64,000 nt of DNA from Pezicula radicicola (lineage: Eukaryota > Ascomycota > Leotiomycetes > Helotiales > Dermateaceae): assembly GCA_003008705.1 (NCBI GenBank), contig PDUO01000023.1, positions 36,020 through 100,019 of the forward strand. The letters run 5' to 3'. Each line of letters begins with the position of its first letter. Positions within the stretch are counted from its first letter, which is position 1. Shown piece by piece: positions 12,001 to 23,747 of this stretch. The notes beneath the pieces are model-generated. The model had not been told where the DNA came from, ran no database searches, and was given only the letters and a program-made list of their open reading frames with translations. Made by a program: the position numbers and the translations under genes.

Positions 12001-15000
12001 AGCAGGTTGATACTGGAATGCCTGGAATGATATACCATCGAAATCCAAATACGCTGTGAAGAACAAACTTTTGTTGGAACAATTAGGGACTGTTGCAGAT
12101 TTAATGTCAACACCTACTGCATCTTTGACCTTGGGTGGCTTCACAGGAATATCGCTGACAAAGTCTGGTAATTCGGCCTCGCCAAAGATGTGCTGCACGA
12201 TGGCGCCAACTGTCGTTTCCCCCGGGTCATCAGTGCCAATCAGTAGATAAGCATCGAAGGTCCATCCAGAGCTGTCGTAGTTAAAGTTCAGTGCCAGTTG
12301 TAGAGATCCGAGCATTAGGACTCCGTTTATGAGGAAGCTTGAAGCAGCTCCGCCAGGTGCGTAGCTGTACACAATACCAAGCGTTTGGATTTCAATGTTG
12401 TCCAGAATTGAAGCAACGGCACTTTGTGAGTCGTTGTCAAAGAACTGGTACAGCATAGAGCCATAAACCCCAGTCACCATCGCGAACACCTTCCAAGTCC
12501 CGTTGTCAAAAGAGATCTCGCCTTGGACTTGAGCTGGAGTCCCGTTGTTGGATCCTGGAGCTGGCATGATCACAGCTGTCATTCCTAAAGAGGCGTGAAT
12601 TGGGCCTTGGTTCCAGACGTATGCGGCGTCGAGGTAAAGCTGTCCTAGATAAAGGCGAGGTACAACTCCTCCACCAGCAGCAGGATCACACACCATGGTA
12701 CCACCAAATGCTATTCCAGTCTGGCTGATCGATAAAGTTGCTTGAGTAACTTCATTTGGAATCTCCTTGGGTATGTTCTCAAACCCTCCAATCTTGCTTA
12801 AATCAAGAAAAGCTGGCCAAGGATCCTTTGTGGTATCGATGGTGACTGGTTGCATATACGAGTATGCTTCATACTCCGGCAGCATTGATCTCTCCTCAAT
12901 TGCAGCCGCGCTTCCAGGTGAACACCAAAGTTGAGCTAAGAGATTACTTCCTGTACCTTGAGCCCATTGGTAAGTAGCCAGGAAAAGTGCTACTTCTCCG
13001 GATGCAAACTTCACTCCGGTCTCCAAGTCGATTGTGACGCTAGAGACTCCTGGGATAGCATTGGCGGTGGGAGTGGCCGCAACTCCTTTTGAGATGGCAT
13101 CATAGTTCAGCACAACAGTCATGCGTCGTAGCGCGGGAGATAAAAATGATGTATTTCCCGCTGGTTGCTTCATCCAGTCTGTAAAAGGAAACCTGTCGCC
13201 ATCCAGATTCAAGATCGGCTTCAAGAAATCAAAGATCATCTGGAGGGCATCTTGACGGGTCTCCAGGATCAGTTCCAGCTTCACTTGATCCTGATAAAGC
13301 TCCAGGACAGTAGAAAACTGAATGTTGGAAATGCTACACATCATATAGAATGTCAAAGAACCATCATAATTTATCGTAGCACCTGGAGTACCATCGTCCA
13401 TAACATTGGGTGCCCATTTCGAGCTCCTCCTAGCTATCATGCTGGCGCTCACAATAGATAGTCCCTTTAAAGCTCCCAAATAACTATTCAACTGTGTTCT
13501 AGCGCCGTCATCAAGATCGAATTGTAACCTGACTGTGATCTTGTAGCTATTCAGAGGCTCAAACCAGACAGAATTTCGACGACCTTTCGTTTGGTCCTTA
13601 TGTATCGTGAGTTTGATATCTCTCAAGAACTGTATTACTTGAGAATCCATCAAATATTGAATGCGAGTGAAAGTCACTAGCTGAAGGAGTGTGATTGTAC
13701 CAGACTCGGTCCATGGACTCGTATCCAATCCAAAGACTAGGATATTGCTCCTCGGTAGGAGACCACCAGGCAATGGACTTGTTGTAGCGAAAGCGTCTTG
13801 TACTGCGTTTGTACTAAAGTACAAAACCGTCGACGTTGGATCTGAAGTCGAAGGTAGATGCTGTCCAGTAGATGCCACTATGCTTGACTGGCTGCTTGTT
13901 AGAAGCATGGCGAGAGAAAATCCGCTGATTGAAGGCCCATCCCCAATCATAGCCGAGAACGAGCCCTGTGCATCTACAACCTGTTCAACATAATTTCCAA
14001 ACTCGTCTGAGTCAAGAAGCTTCATAGTGTTATTGGCAACTGGTGCATTTGGTCCTGGAAGACAGATGTTTCCACAATGCAAAGCACCAATAAATGTATC
14101 CAGTGCCGTTCCCGAAGTTAGCCTACTATACGCGCTTATTTTGATGGAGACTGGATCGATTCTACTGGCATAAAAACAATATTCGTTGTTGTTGTCCAAT
14201 AGAAGGAGCTTTCTTGCAGGGAGATTGCGGAGAAGGGTCAGGGGATCCCAAAATGCTGTGCTTCCGGCTACTGTTCGGTCAGAACCATCAATTTCATCCT
14301 CGTTTGGATCAGTTCCTTCAGTGTCATTGTACGTTCCGGTGATAACTGCAGCTCGTTGCATATATAGATACGTACCATCATCTCCTTCACTGGTGGCAAT
14401 AATGGAGGCTGATGGCGGTTTTGATGCTGTGAACAAGTTTGTTGTGAAAAAGTTAAAGGGACCACCTGCACTGTTTGCATTCGTAGTAGTAACAGCGATG
14501 GGAACCACTGACATGTTTGTAAAGCGATTGTATTGTCTAGGCTCTGGCATGTTGTAAAATTTATGGGAAACAACACCGTCCGTGTCATCATTGTCTCGGC
14601 ATTGAATGATAATGCAATCAATACTGTTATTCTGAGTCAAGTTTTGCATCCCCGGGTATACATAACTAGAACCAAAGGCAGGATGTGAAATGCGCCCTGG
14701 ATGGCAGAGATCACCCCAAAGTTGAGAGAGTTGATCCGCTACCCATTGCTTCATCTCGTAGTCTGAACGAGTTCCGCCCTGGACCCAGTTGTACAGAGCC
14801 AGCTGGTTCTGAACAGGCTGATTGGGAGGTAAAATCTTCTGATTGAGTAAATCGTATAGCTTCGCCATATAATTCCAATACGGTGAGTAAGGACTCTGCT
14901 TACTTTCCTGGAAGGACTTGATACTAATTCTGTAAGCCTTCGTATACACAAATCCATTGGTGTTACGAGGGCTATGAGCTACGGCAAGAAAATGCGGATA

Positions 15001-16220
15001 TTTAGTAGCGAGGACCCTGGGCTGAAAATTTTGGTAGAGCTTCCAGAGCCGGGTCCAGAGAAAGAGATATAACATAATCTCACATGCTGAAAATTAATCA
15101 GTCTCCTGAAGTGACACACAAGTGATTGGCGTGACAATGAATTTGCACCAAATGGAGATTGGAGTAACTCACAGGGATGGACATGACGAGAACTTGGATT
15201 AGAGATTACTATGTTGTATGGTTTCGCAAAGAAAACCATATTGAGAGGTGTGGACGAACGTGAACCATGGTGACTAAGTTTCATCGACCTGAATGCTGGT
15301 TTTCGATTATTTCCTTGGAGCCAGTTTAAGATCTTGTCTTCGGTGAGTTGATCTGCATCACCTGCAAGGTAATGAGATATTCGGTATGATTGAGGCCACA
15401 GAGTAATACATGCGATTGAAACTCGATTCGTTATCGTAGGGTCCTCGAGGATAACGCCAAGGTTGTTGGGGCCTAGTACTTGTTGCTGAACCGCTATACA
15501 GTACATTTGGGGAGGTAGGGGAACTGTTGTTGGCAGCCCATAGGGGTCCGGCGGGTTGTTCTTCACTAAATCATCTAGGCTTTGGACTGCTCCAATATTG
15601 TTGCATTTTCTGTGACCAAAAAATTCGACACCAAGAACGTTGCTTATATTTCCCTTACTGGGATCTGGATCGGCTGAAGAAACTAAACAGAAGTAAACCC
15701 AAGTGTAAGCTGTTGTGTATTTTGATCCTTTCCAGCTGGTGTTGATGCGGCCATATCCGTTTTTCACGTCTAAATAGCCAACAGGAGCTCCATTGAGTCG
15801 CGTTCCGGAGTTCCAGTTGGGACAGTACAGAAAGGTCGCTGGTACTGTGTTTCCTCCCATTTTATCGTAGAAGAGGTACGGGATTGCCATTCCATATTTG
15901 AGAGCATCTTCAGCTATGGTTCGAAAAACTCCGCCATAGTGATCCTCGTCCCAATGCGTGATGACTATGCTGTTGAACTTGCACGAGCCTTGGGGGCCCC
16001 AATCGTAACGTATATTCAGCCAATTAATCGTTTTACGAATCGGATTCACGTCCACGATCTTGGTGTTCGGATTGAGGCTGGTCATGGTGGATCCTCCATC
16101 TATGAGCACGCAGCGAATGCCGAATTTCTTCCCATTTTGGTCCGTCCAAACTAGCACATGAATGGAACAGTCACCATTACCAAAATTGATATGATGGGAG
16201 TCAATCCCCCAGTACGCCAT
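9079..16220 (-). CDS. Giant metallo-beta-lactamase / DUF6603-like protein, interrupted by one in-frame TAG
   Basis: The start is ATG 16220. One intron (15087-15172) joins ...RHVHP to a 6 kb exon, and the coding total is 7056 bases, an exact multiple of three. Residues 1-350 form a ComEC-like metallo-beta-lactamase domain: THWDEDHYGG (His89, Asp91, Asp93, His94), LAGDADQLTEDKIL and KLSHHGSRSS. No ComEC channel helices are present. A very long beta-rich body follows. Around residues 1500-1936 is a region I recognise as DUF6603-like (GGFGYNTDLQYPN, FWLAAGLTVTAFEML, GGFALYSWFA, FTIGGYHQSY, FHFAAQGGLSIGV). Immediately after, TAG at 10324-10326 (codon 1937) breaks the frame. The same frame then continues for 414 more residues in the same style (FWVFGFDINFG) to the stop at 9079. 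No splice pair removes the TAG. An optional in-frame 48-base intron with donor GTAAGT lies near 9585-9632. Function unknown. Confidence 0.72.
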
Positions 16221-17594
16221 GTTTCTACAGCAGTGTTAGTAGATGTGGTATACCGGGCGAGGCCCTTATTCGTTATTACATTTGTTTATCAAATAAAATA
16301 CCTCACGGGGAGTTCAGTTCTGGTGATTGTATTGATGGAGAGATTTGAGAACAACCATCTAGTAAGTCAAAATTGTAAAATTCTTTTTGAATCTCGTCTT
16401 GCTCAAGGACATTCTCTTGAGAGAGTGAAGTGAACGGGGTTGAACAGTAAAGAATACGATATGGAGGGCAACCAAATTGATTACCTCGTCAATTCTGAAA
16501 GCCTGATGTTCCACAGTGACAAAACGGTTCAAAAAGCCACTGCATTCCCGATGCAAACCGATCCCATTACGGTGGTGGTGCTGCTGCTGAAAAGCAAGGC
16601 GTCGCAATTAAGGGCTTTGATAAAAACACCCTGGAATGTGGGAGAACAAGGGGACGGGTGCGACGGACCACAGAACATTGAACTTGCTATCGCGTGGTCC
16701 ATTACAGGGCAAGAACTACCCCCACATTTCACATCTGGGTGGCGGTAAACCTGAGCGAATGCCGAAGTTTTACAAGATCCCGAGTAGCTAACCTTGATTC
16801 TCTTGTTAGCAAAGTATGAAGTCTTTCGAATTAAAATTACCACAATGACTAACTAAAATTTATTCTAATTTGGCGAATGGCCTTTAATCAGCAAGCCTGA
16901 TGTAATTTCTTGATGGTCAATTCATCTCCTCATTTTAGACAAATTCATCGCTTAAATTACTTCTAGCTAATTTAAGCGAGACATCTGGGAGGGAACAACC
17001 CAACTAGCTAATGCATGTTGACAAGAAGGCCCCATCAAGCCACACAACAGTTGTTACCATTCTCCGAATTCACCAGGTAAGACAGAGTAGCATCATAGCC
17101 GAAGAGAGATAGCTACGCCCGTTGCAAGGGCTCAGTTGCAGGAGTGGATTCTTAGACGGAATGAAAATAAGGCGAATACGTTCAAGTCAACTGGCTGCTC
17201 TAAGAAGGCAGACTCAAATCCTAGATGAATGCATTCCACAAATTTGGGTCTCTTGATCTTCAACCTGCCTTGTCTTCGAGGTAGTAATGGAATGAGAGCG
17301 CTACCGCCGGAGATATCTCGTAGAGATACAGATGTAGGGCGGGATGAGGGGCTAGGAATGAGTCTGGACTTCCTCCAACTGCAAAATTTACACATCCTAG
17401 AATTATATTGTAAATCCCAACACGAGCTTCTTTTAATCAATAATTTTGCTTCTAAAGTAGAATAATAAAATTCCGACTCCATGACCTAACAAGTTACTGG
17501 TTATAGTGAGGATATTAAGCAGACTTATAATCAAAACTTCCAGCGCAGCTAAAAGAAAATTTGGTCTCCTCGATTGAAAGAATTCTAAAAGAAA
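16221..17594. other. Intergenic between two giant genes
   Basis: 1.37 kb lies between the giant metallo-beta-lactamase gene start and the 3' end of the 1385-residue gene. I find no coding stretch that resembles a protein. It contains a strong hairpin at 16948-16979, listed separately. The part next to 16221 should carry the promoter of the giant gene. Confidence 0.5.
16948..16979. repeat. Perfect 12-bp-stem hairpin, A+T-rich
   Basis: The arms tcgcttaaatta and taatttaagcga are perfect reverse complements, separated by the 8-base loop cttctagc. The hairpin lies in the spacer 728 bases upstream of the giant gene start and 647 bases from the stop of the tandem neighbour. It could be a transcript-end hairpin, a protein-binding palindrome or a mobile-element scar; nothing favours one of these. 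Confidence 0.6.
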
Positions 17595-20500
17595 TCACGC
17601 TGGATCTGTCGTGGGAGAATCTGGTCGCACAATTGGTGCTTTTAGTTGCAAGTAACCCTCGATAGCTGTATACGGACCCTTCTCAAACTTTGGCCGATTG
17701 TCCACTTTTCCAAGTCCTAAAGCCATGTACTTTTGCTTGTCTCCATCTGTACTATCAACAAAGGGCTGAAGCCAAGCCCAATCTGCAATTGGCAAATTCG
17801 GAATACACACTGTACTGTCTTTGACTGTTTGATCCTCTGAAGGCGGGTCTAGTTTGTAGGCTTGCGTAAGCGTGTGCTTTGGGTCCCAATATTGTTGAAC
17901 ATCTGAAGTAACCATGACAGGGCCCATGTGGAAGACAGCTGTCATTTTCTTCATGGCATTCTCCCAAGTCCAAGAGGGAAGCTGCAGATTCTGGATAGGC
18001 AAGATACTACTGTACGTTGTTATAGGCACGAAAGGATCAATGATGGTCCCGAAGACAGTGAGGTTCTCGTTCCAGGTTTTGGTGAACGCCTTTGCATTTA
18101 TCAAAGAGTCGGTAGATTTCTCGTAGTTGGCTGGGTTGAGCCAAGTACATTTGAACTTCGGGTAGTTGCCTGTGCTAATTGGCTGCATTGGCCCGGTAGC
18201 AGGGTCAGTGGCAAAATAGGTATATAACTTGTCAAGATCAAGCTCGTTTCCAGGCACGAGTGGTTGGTTTTGGTAAGTATTAAAGTATCCAAGGAGCCCA
18301 TCTGAAGCTCGGTTTTGATCACCAAGCTTGACGAAGAATTCGTAGACTGGATCATCAAGTAAATTCAGTGGGACCTGAGCCCCTAAATTACTCGCTGGCT
18401 GCTGTGTATCAACATTCTTGGTTGTAGCTTCACTTACGGCTGCGGTTTGATTGCGACCATCAAGTGTGGATTGATTTCTTTTGGGTACGGATGACAATTC
18501 AAGTGAATATCCGGCATTAACAAGTGCCAAAGGTCTACCGACAAGAGAGTTGAGAAAGCTGGCGTAGGCACTTGGTACGGATGAAGAAAATTGAAGTGAA
18601 TTGTTGACCATCTTTAGGAACGCAAGTAAGTAGGTCTGGTCACTGTTTGCAAGCTTTTCTAGCAATTTATCCAACTGCCCAGTGTTGGGAGGATCAGCAG
18701 GAGGATCAAATGGCAGCCATTTTGCACTTGTCGAAACGACCTTTGGAGCCGTAGGAGACGCAATTCGCACCTCACGGTAAAAGGTGCCATCTGGTAGGAA
18801 GACTTGCAATCCGTAGTCCACATAATTCAACACGAGCCAACCCCAAATTGGGTTTTCCCATTCCGTCACTGGTCGCCAGTAAGAGTATTCAGAGCCGGTG
18901 GTCGGTTTGTCAAACCGGGTATCGTGGATAACAAAAGCCGAGTTTAGACGTGCTGGTTGATTGATTTGAGGAGGGATCTGGACAAATTCACAATAGCCTG
19001 GCTTGGCTGCTGCTCGGACAAGATTTGGCTGTTTATTGTAAAGCTGAGGCGCATAATAATCGCTGATACACGGGTAAACCGGATGATCACTCTCGTGTCC
19101 ATATCGAGGATCAATTGCATGGATTGCTTGACCAAATTTATCGATAACATTCAATTTGGTGAAGCTAAATTGTCCATGGGTGACCGGTTTGAAAGGACTG
19201 TAAGTGTCTTGAGAATTGTTTCCCGCTGTCGGGTCAATAAAGCGAACAAGTGAGCCGTAAGGCGTTACGTCTGAGTTCTTGCCAATAAGACTTAGATTTT
19301 CTAGCGTAAAAGGTCCAATAACAGCGTCCGGAAGTGGCTGAATTCCATGCAACGGATACTTTCCATCGGCTGGATATCTAGTATTTGGTTTGATATGTGT
19401 TCCCTGAACGAGAGTAAGGAGATGATCACGAAAACCGTCCAAAGGAGCTGACAAGAAAGGCAACTGATAGGTATCATTCAAAATCTTCTCTCTCTGAGCT
19501 GGGTCTGGTAGGATTGCATGTAAAGCATCTTGGTTGACTTTGTTGAATAGCTGTTGGATTTGTGCTTGTAGCGAGAAGTTGGGTTGTGGGAGAAGCATGA
19601 TTCTTCCAGACACAGTACGAGTATCGTTGATCAAGGGATCAAGGAGATTGATACCACTGTTGATGCCTAGTCTCCAACGAGAGTCTGAGATGTCGGTACG
19701 CTTTCCATTTAGTGCCCAGTCTGCATAAGGTATATGGAAATACTCTGCTTCCCATTCTACAAACAGAGGAAACCAAGCCTGTGTATTTCCCCACTGATCG
19801 CGTAAAGGATCACTATCGGCTCCATGTAGGCCATGATCATGATAAAGTGGAAAATAGGGTCCCGGAGGAGGTACAGGCCCACTGCCAGGTCCCGCAAGTG
19901 TTAGGAACTCTTGTGCTAGAGCCAGAGCAGTACCCTGAAGATCCAAGGGTAGCTTGTCGGTATGGAATAGTGACATGTCCGTGTTTATCAAAGAGGTGAG
20001 TGGAATCAATTGTGTATCTAGACGAACTTTCAAGCTGTTGAGGTAATCATCGGGCCATCCGGCTTCAATACCTCCTATTAATAGCGTAGGATCCCGGGGT
20101 TCCCAATATTCTGGGAGCACACCGGCCTTAGGAAGCTGAGTGAACATAGAACTGTTTGTCGAATAATAGTTGACGGTTTCTTGCTGAGCTGTAGCAAGTG
20201 CTTGAAGGTCAGTTATTTGCTTGCTCAAGTCATCAAGGGGTGGTTTGCCCTTGGTGATTGAGCTCGCATACTGCCACCAGTAGGAGAACATATTCCACTG
20301 TAGCTGAAGAGTGACACGAAGAGTACTATCGAGCATCCTTTGCGCTTGGTTAAGAATCTCTAGATTATCAGCCTGAGACTTATCGGGATCAACAGCTGGT
20401 TTGCCGGCTTCACTTTGAAAATACCAATGCTGTCCTCCTGAACTTCGTGCAAAATTCCAGTTTTGGACCTCGTCATTGGCCGCCCTCTGAGCTTCTACAC

Positions 20501-21752
20501 CATCATCTTGTGCTCTCAGTAAAGGTCCAAGAAGCTTGAGATCCTTTTCCAGATCTGTCAGCTGATGGGCATCAATGAACGTGAGAAGAGAATCGATGGG
20601 AGTAGTGCCAATTGCAATCTGCATATCCTCATTCAACACCTTTGACTTATCATTCGCCGGGACGTTCAATGGAAGCTTCTCACTATTCCAAGATACTTGG
20701 TACATGGCTCCATGACACAAGACATTCGCAGTCTTATCAGATTTTAACCACGTCACGATGTCATCAGGCTGTGGCATGGTCCCATTCAGAATCATGTTCA
20801 GGCTTTTCATGCGGGCATCTCTTGTCCCTGAAGTCATGTTACCGAATGGACCGTCGTTTTCAGCTGAATGCCAGCCAATAACATAGTAACTCGCATCAGC
20901 AGCTGTTAAGGTCCCGGGCTCACCATTGATGGTGCAATCGAAGGTATCGAGCATTGAAAAGACATTACTACAGTGTGGCTGATAGTCAGGGAATAGGTGA
21001 TTAGAGCTACTCAGGACGGTAAGATCAACGCACTCTTGTGTAGGATCCTCTGACCAATTTTGCGCTAGCTGTCGGTAGCCAATAAATATCTCAGCCTGGT
21101 CAGCAATGCTGATATTTCCCGGGTCTCCCGTCTTGCTCTGGGACGTGATATATGGAGAAACATCGACTTGGAGATCGGCGTTATCTAATGAAACATCGTC
21201 GATCTTGCGCATCCTGTCACTCTCAATGACCCATGCTTCAACAGAGTTGATCTGGACACCATCAGATGCGTTTGGAACAGTAGTTGCTGCATTTGGGTCC
21301 AAAGTGCGGATGATCAACCATCGATTTGGGAGAGGGCGAAAGCTAGGTGCACTATAATCTCCCGCTGGAAGATCACCGGCAGCTCCAAAGCCTTTTGCTT
21401 GTCGCTGCGAATCGTGGTCCTTTACTGAGGGTGTTGCTGCCACACCACTTCTATAAAATCTTGGAAGGGTCCAATGTACATATACTCCGATTCTGTTTGT
21501 TCGAGTCTTTCCATCTGGTTGCTGGCCCAAATCCGTGATCCGTGAGTTAAATTTATGACAGCTGGAATTATGAAGATCTGCGTGGTCCAAAATGTCATTT
21601 TGAATTAAGCTGTCATCGAGTTGGAGAAAGGTGTAGTTTGGCTGAGTGATAGGGGCAATCTTTGCATCCGTCGGCCCTCCATCACAAACTGGCGTGTTGA
21701 ACACAAATGCATCCAACTTCATGGGTATAACGAGATTTTTCGGTTGTGCCAT
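17595..21752 (-). CDS. Giant single-exon protein of unknown function (1385 aa), module partner
   Basis: An uninterrupted 4158-base frame starts at ATG 21752, with good composition and no intron. I recognise no named catalytic domain. It has a strongly patterned N-terminus: MKLDAFVFNTPVC, then GVYVHWTLPRFYRSG, PLPNRWLIIRTLDPN and VEAWVIESDRM. From memory, such strings occur in large uncharacterised bacterial proteins, which is not proof of origin. Trp-rich blocks follow: PEYWEPRDPTLLIGG, FPLFVEWEAEYFHIPYADW, YSYWRPVTEWENPIWGWL and FHMGPVMVTSDVQQYWDP. A helical stretch near residues 490-520 separates two mostly beta regions. There is no signal peptide or membrane helix, so it is probably soluble and cytosolic. 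It lies between the DUF6603-like giant gene and the lectin-like gene in the same orientation, suggesting a shared module. Confidence 0.85.
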   Translation of the reverse strand: MAQPKNLVIPMKLDAFVFNTPVCDGGPTDAKIAPITQPNYTFLQLDDSLIQNDILDHADLHNSSCHKFNSRITDLGQQPDGKTRTNRIGVYVHWTLPRFYRSGVAATPSVKDHDSQRQAKGFGAAGDLPAGDYSAPSFRPLPNRWLIIRTLDPNAATTVPNASDGVQINSVEAWVIESDRMRKIDDVSLDNADLQVDVSPYITSQSKTGDPGNISIADQAEIFIGYRQLAQNWSEDPTQECVDLTVLSSSNHLFPDYQPHCSNVFSMLDTFDCTINGEPGTLTAADASYYVIGWHSAENDGPFGNMTSGTRDARMKSLNMILNGTMPQPDDIVTWLKSDKTANVLCHGAMYQVSWNSEKLPLNVPANDKSKVLNEDMQIAIGTTPIDSLLTFIDAHQLTDLEKDLKLLGPLLRAQDDGVEAQRAANDEVQNWNFARSSGGQHWYFQSEAGKPAVDPDKSQADNLEILNQAQRMLDSTLRVTLQLQWNMFSYWWQYASSITKGKPPLDDLSKQITDLQALATAQQETVNYYSTNSSMFTQLPKAGVLPEYWEPRDPTLLIGGIEAGWPDDYLNSLKVRLDTQLIPLTSLINTDMSLFHTDKLPLDLQGTALALAQEFLTLAGPGSGPVPPPGPYFPLYHDHGLHGADSDPLRDQWGNTQAWFPLFVEWEAEYFHIPYADWALNGKRTDISDSRWRLGINSGINLLDPLINDTRTVSGRIMLLPQPNFSLQAQIQQLFNKVNQDALHAILPDPAQREKILNDTYQLPFLSAPLDGFRDHLLTLVQGTHIKPNTRYPADGKYPLHGIQPLPDAVIGPFTLENLSLIGKNSDVTPYGSLVRFIDPTAGNNSQDTYSPFKPVTHGQFSFTKLNVIDKFGQAIHAIDPRYGHESDHPVYPCISDYYAPQLYNKQPNLVRAAAKPGYCEFVQIPPQINQPARLNSAFVIHDTRFDKPTTGSEYSYWRPVTEWENPIWGWLVLNYVDYGLQVFLPDGTFYREVRIASPTAPKVVSTSAKWLPFDPPADPPNTGQLDKLLEKLANSDQTYLLAFLKMVNNSLQFSSSVPSAYASFLNSLVGRPLALVNAGYSLELSSVPKRNQSTLDGRNQTAAVSEATTKNVDTQQPASNLGAQVPLNLLDDPVYEFFVKLGDQNRASDGLLGYFNTYQNQPLVPGNELDLDKLYTYFATDPATGPMQPISTGNYPKFKCTWLNPANYEKSTDSLINAKAFTKTWNENLTVFGTIIDPFVPITTYSSILPIQNLQLPSWTWENAMKKMTAVFHMGPVMVTSDVQQYWDPKHTLTQAYKLDPPSEDQTVKDSTVCIPNLPIADWAWLQPFVDSTDGDKQKYMALGLGKVDNRPKFEKGPYTAIEGYLQLKAPIVRPDSPTTDPA

Positions 21753-22660
21753 TTTGAGATGGCAATAAGTTGAACGGCGTCCAGCGAAGGCAACCTGGTA
21801 AAATGCTGCTGGTAAACTGGCGGCTTCGATGCTGGTGAAGAAGCCCCCTCTACCTACAATCTTTGAAATGGGATGATGAATGGAACTGAACTTGAAGGTG
21901 GGGTAAGATACTCAAAGGAGGCAAGGGGAGGTAGAAAATAGAATGCCCCTTCGGTTGATCGCTTATTGTCTCAAACTATGGAATCCAAGACACACGAGGC
22001 TTTCACAACTTCCGGGATCTGTGGATCTGCTATTATGTGAAACATAGACAGCTGTATCTTTTCAAGGAATGAAGCCAGAGGAACGGACCGCAACTTAGAA
22101 CACGTATGCGGGGCTTAATAAAAACCACCAAAAATGTTTCAAGATATTTATCCTCGGAACGTAGGTAGCCTTGATAAAATATGTTTTGATATATTAGGCT
22201 GAACTGGGCGGAAGTGCCAAGCTTGATGCTGATTACCTCTAATCACTGAAAAACAATCCTTGCGTTTAAGGATATTCCCCTGCATCACCAAACTGAATTT
22301 CTTAATTGTGATGTACTTGGTGAAAGCCATTCTGCACAGAACTAGCTCTCACCCCTTCTTGCAGTGCTATCGGCTTCTATATTCCCTGAGGCCTACAAGA
22401 CTCTTTGGAGAAGAGGGTTCTTCATGCCAATCAAACATAGATTCATCAAACACCTGTTTTTAAGAACACTCTAAATAAAAGACGTCTTTTTCTATCCATT
22501 AACGACTACCTATACTGGCAAGGAGTTGTTCCAACTTCTCGCACATTAACACAAAAGCGAAAGAGATTGTAGTTCCTGGCCCAAGAATCAACCCGAAACA
22601 TTTGCTCATCTACTCCACAATCAAATCTCTCAATGGCCGTTTGACTCGTTTGACTTGAGC
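21753..22660. other. Intergenic, promoter side of the 1385-aa gene
   Basis: 908 bases lie between the start codon at 21752 and the stop of the lectin-like gene at 22661. No coding fragment is convincing. Pyrimidine-rich tracts on the minus strand near 21840-21960 are consistent with a fungal promoter of the gene at 21752. Confidence 0.45.
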
Positions 22661-23747
22661 TTAGTGGTCTTTAAACATCTCATTGTTAATGGGATCGATG
22701 TATGGGGTGAACTTAGAGGCGCCGTCAGCAATATAATAGACAAAGTTCGAGTTGCCATTAGATATGGCGGTCATCAATGTCGTGTTCTTCAAAGCAGGGG
22801 CACCAGTGACTGTCTGTGGAGCAAACCATTGAATTGTGCTGCCGGATGCAATACCCACAACTCTGTTCAATGCTTGGTTTACGTCCATGTAGTACAAGAA
22901 GATCGTAAGGTTTGGTCCAGTAGGAGACTTTGCAGGGACTGAGCAAACGGCGAGGGGGCTGGAGCTGACAACTCCTGCGGTTCCTGGAATAGGGCTCTCT
23001 ATGCCGTAATTAATAACTGTAAAGAGGCTTTCAGGTCAGTGAATTGACTTACGAGCCTGAGTTTGCGAGCCGACCCAGTAGATCTGACGCTTCTTATCAG
23101 TGTTCGAAAAGAAGATGAACCGCTCTTGAGTCGCAGGGAAGAAGACGGATGCAAGGTTTGTGTTTTTGCTAGGAGTGGCACCAGGCCAAACTGAAACCGT
23201 AGCTCCGGAATTGCCAACAACAATTGCCTCGGCAAGCTGGTAGCTACTTCCGCCACTGGAAAGCAACATCAGTATCTAGTAATCAAATCACTTTCAATGT
23301 TGCTTACCTGGGCAATTGCAAGTAGTAAACGTAGTCAGTTCCGGTTTCGTTGGAGCATGCTGCAAGTCCTGGTTGTGTTGTGACACTGGTCGAATCCTTG
23401 GTAAGAGGATTGAAAATTGGGCTCACTTGGGAGACATATTGGTTCATGTCCCCGTTGAGCTTGGGCTGTGTGATACCATATACAGTGAGCTTTATCACAG
23501 GTTGTCAGTTAATGAACGAATTGATTGAATAGCAATTACATACCAAGCCTGCATGGAGGACAACTCCAAGGGAGGCAGGGTTCACAATGACGCCTGTAGA
23601 AACCCCATAATTGATGTATTCATCCCAGCTGGTAGGTTTCACTTCGGAGCGATGCTCGAGAGCAAGTTGCTGTTGGCCATTCAACCAGAATAGACAATGA
23701 TCGCCCGCCTCATTTGGGTTGACGATCACAGCGACTGGAGAAGCCAT
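22661..23747 (-). CDS. Fucose-lectin-like (AAL-type) six-bladed beta-propeller protein
   Basis: Four exons with introns 23490-23543, 23256-23307 and about 23017-23052 give 314 residues, the usual size of Aleuria-type fucose lectins. Blade-like repeats show an aromatic pair and a Trp or Tyr strand: DHCLFWLNGQQQLALEH, DYVYYLQLPSGGSSYQLAE, RFIFFSNTDKKRQIYWVGS, TIFLYYMDVNQALNRVVG and NFVYYIADGASKFTPYI. There is no signal peptide, which is normal for these cytosolic lectins. They bind fucosylated glycans in defence against predators or in host contact. I cannot confirm the Arg/Glu sugar-binding residues in every blade, so binding is unproven. The third intron is only 36 bases if acceptor TTTACAG is used; the in-frame acceptor GGCATAG makes it 54. 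Confidence 0.75.
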
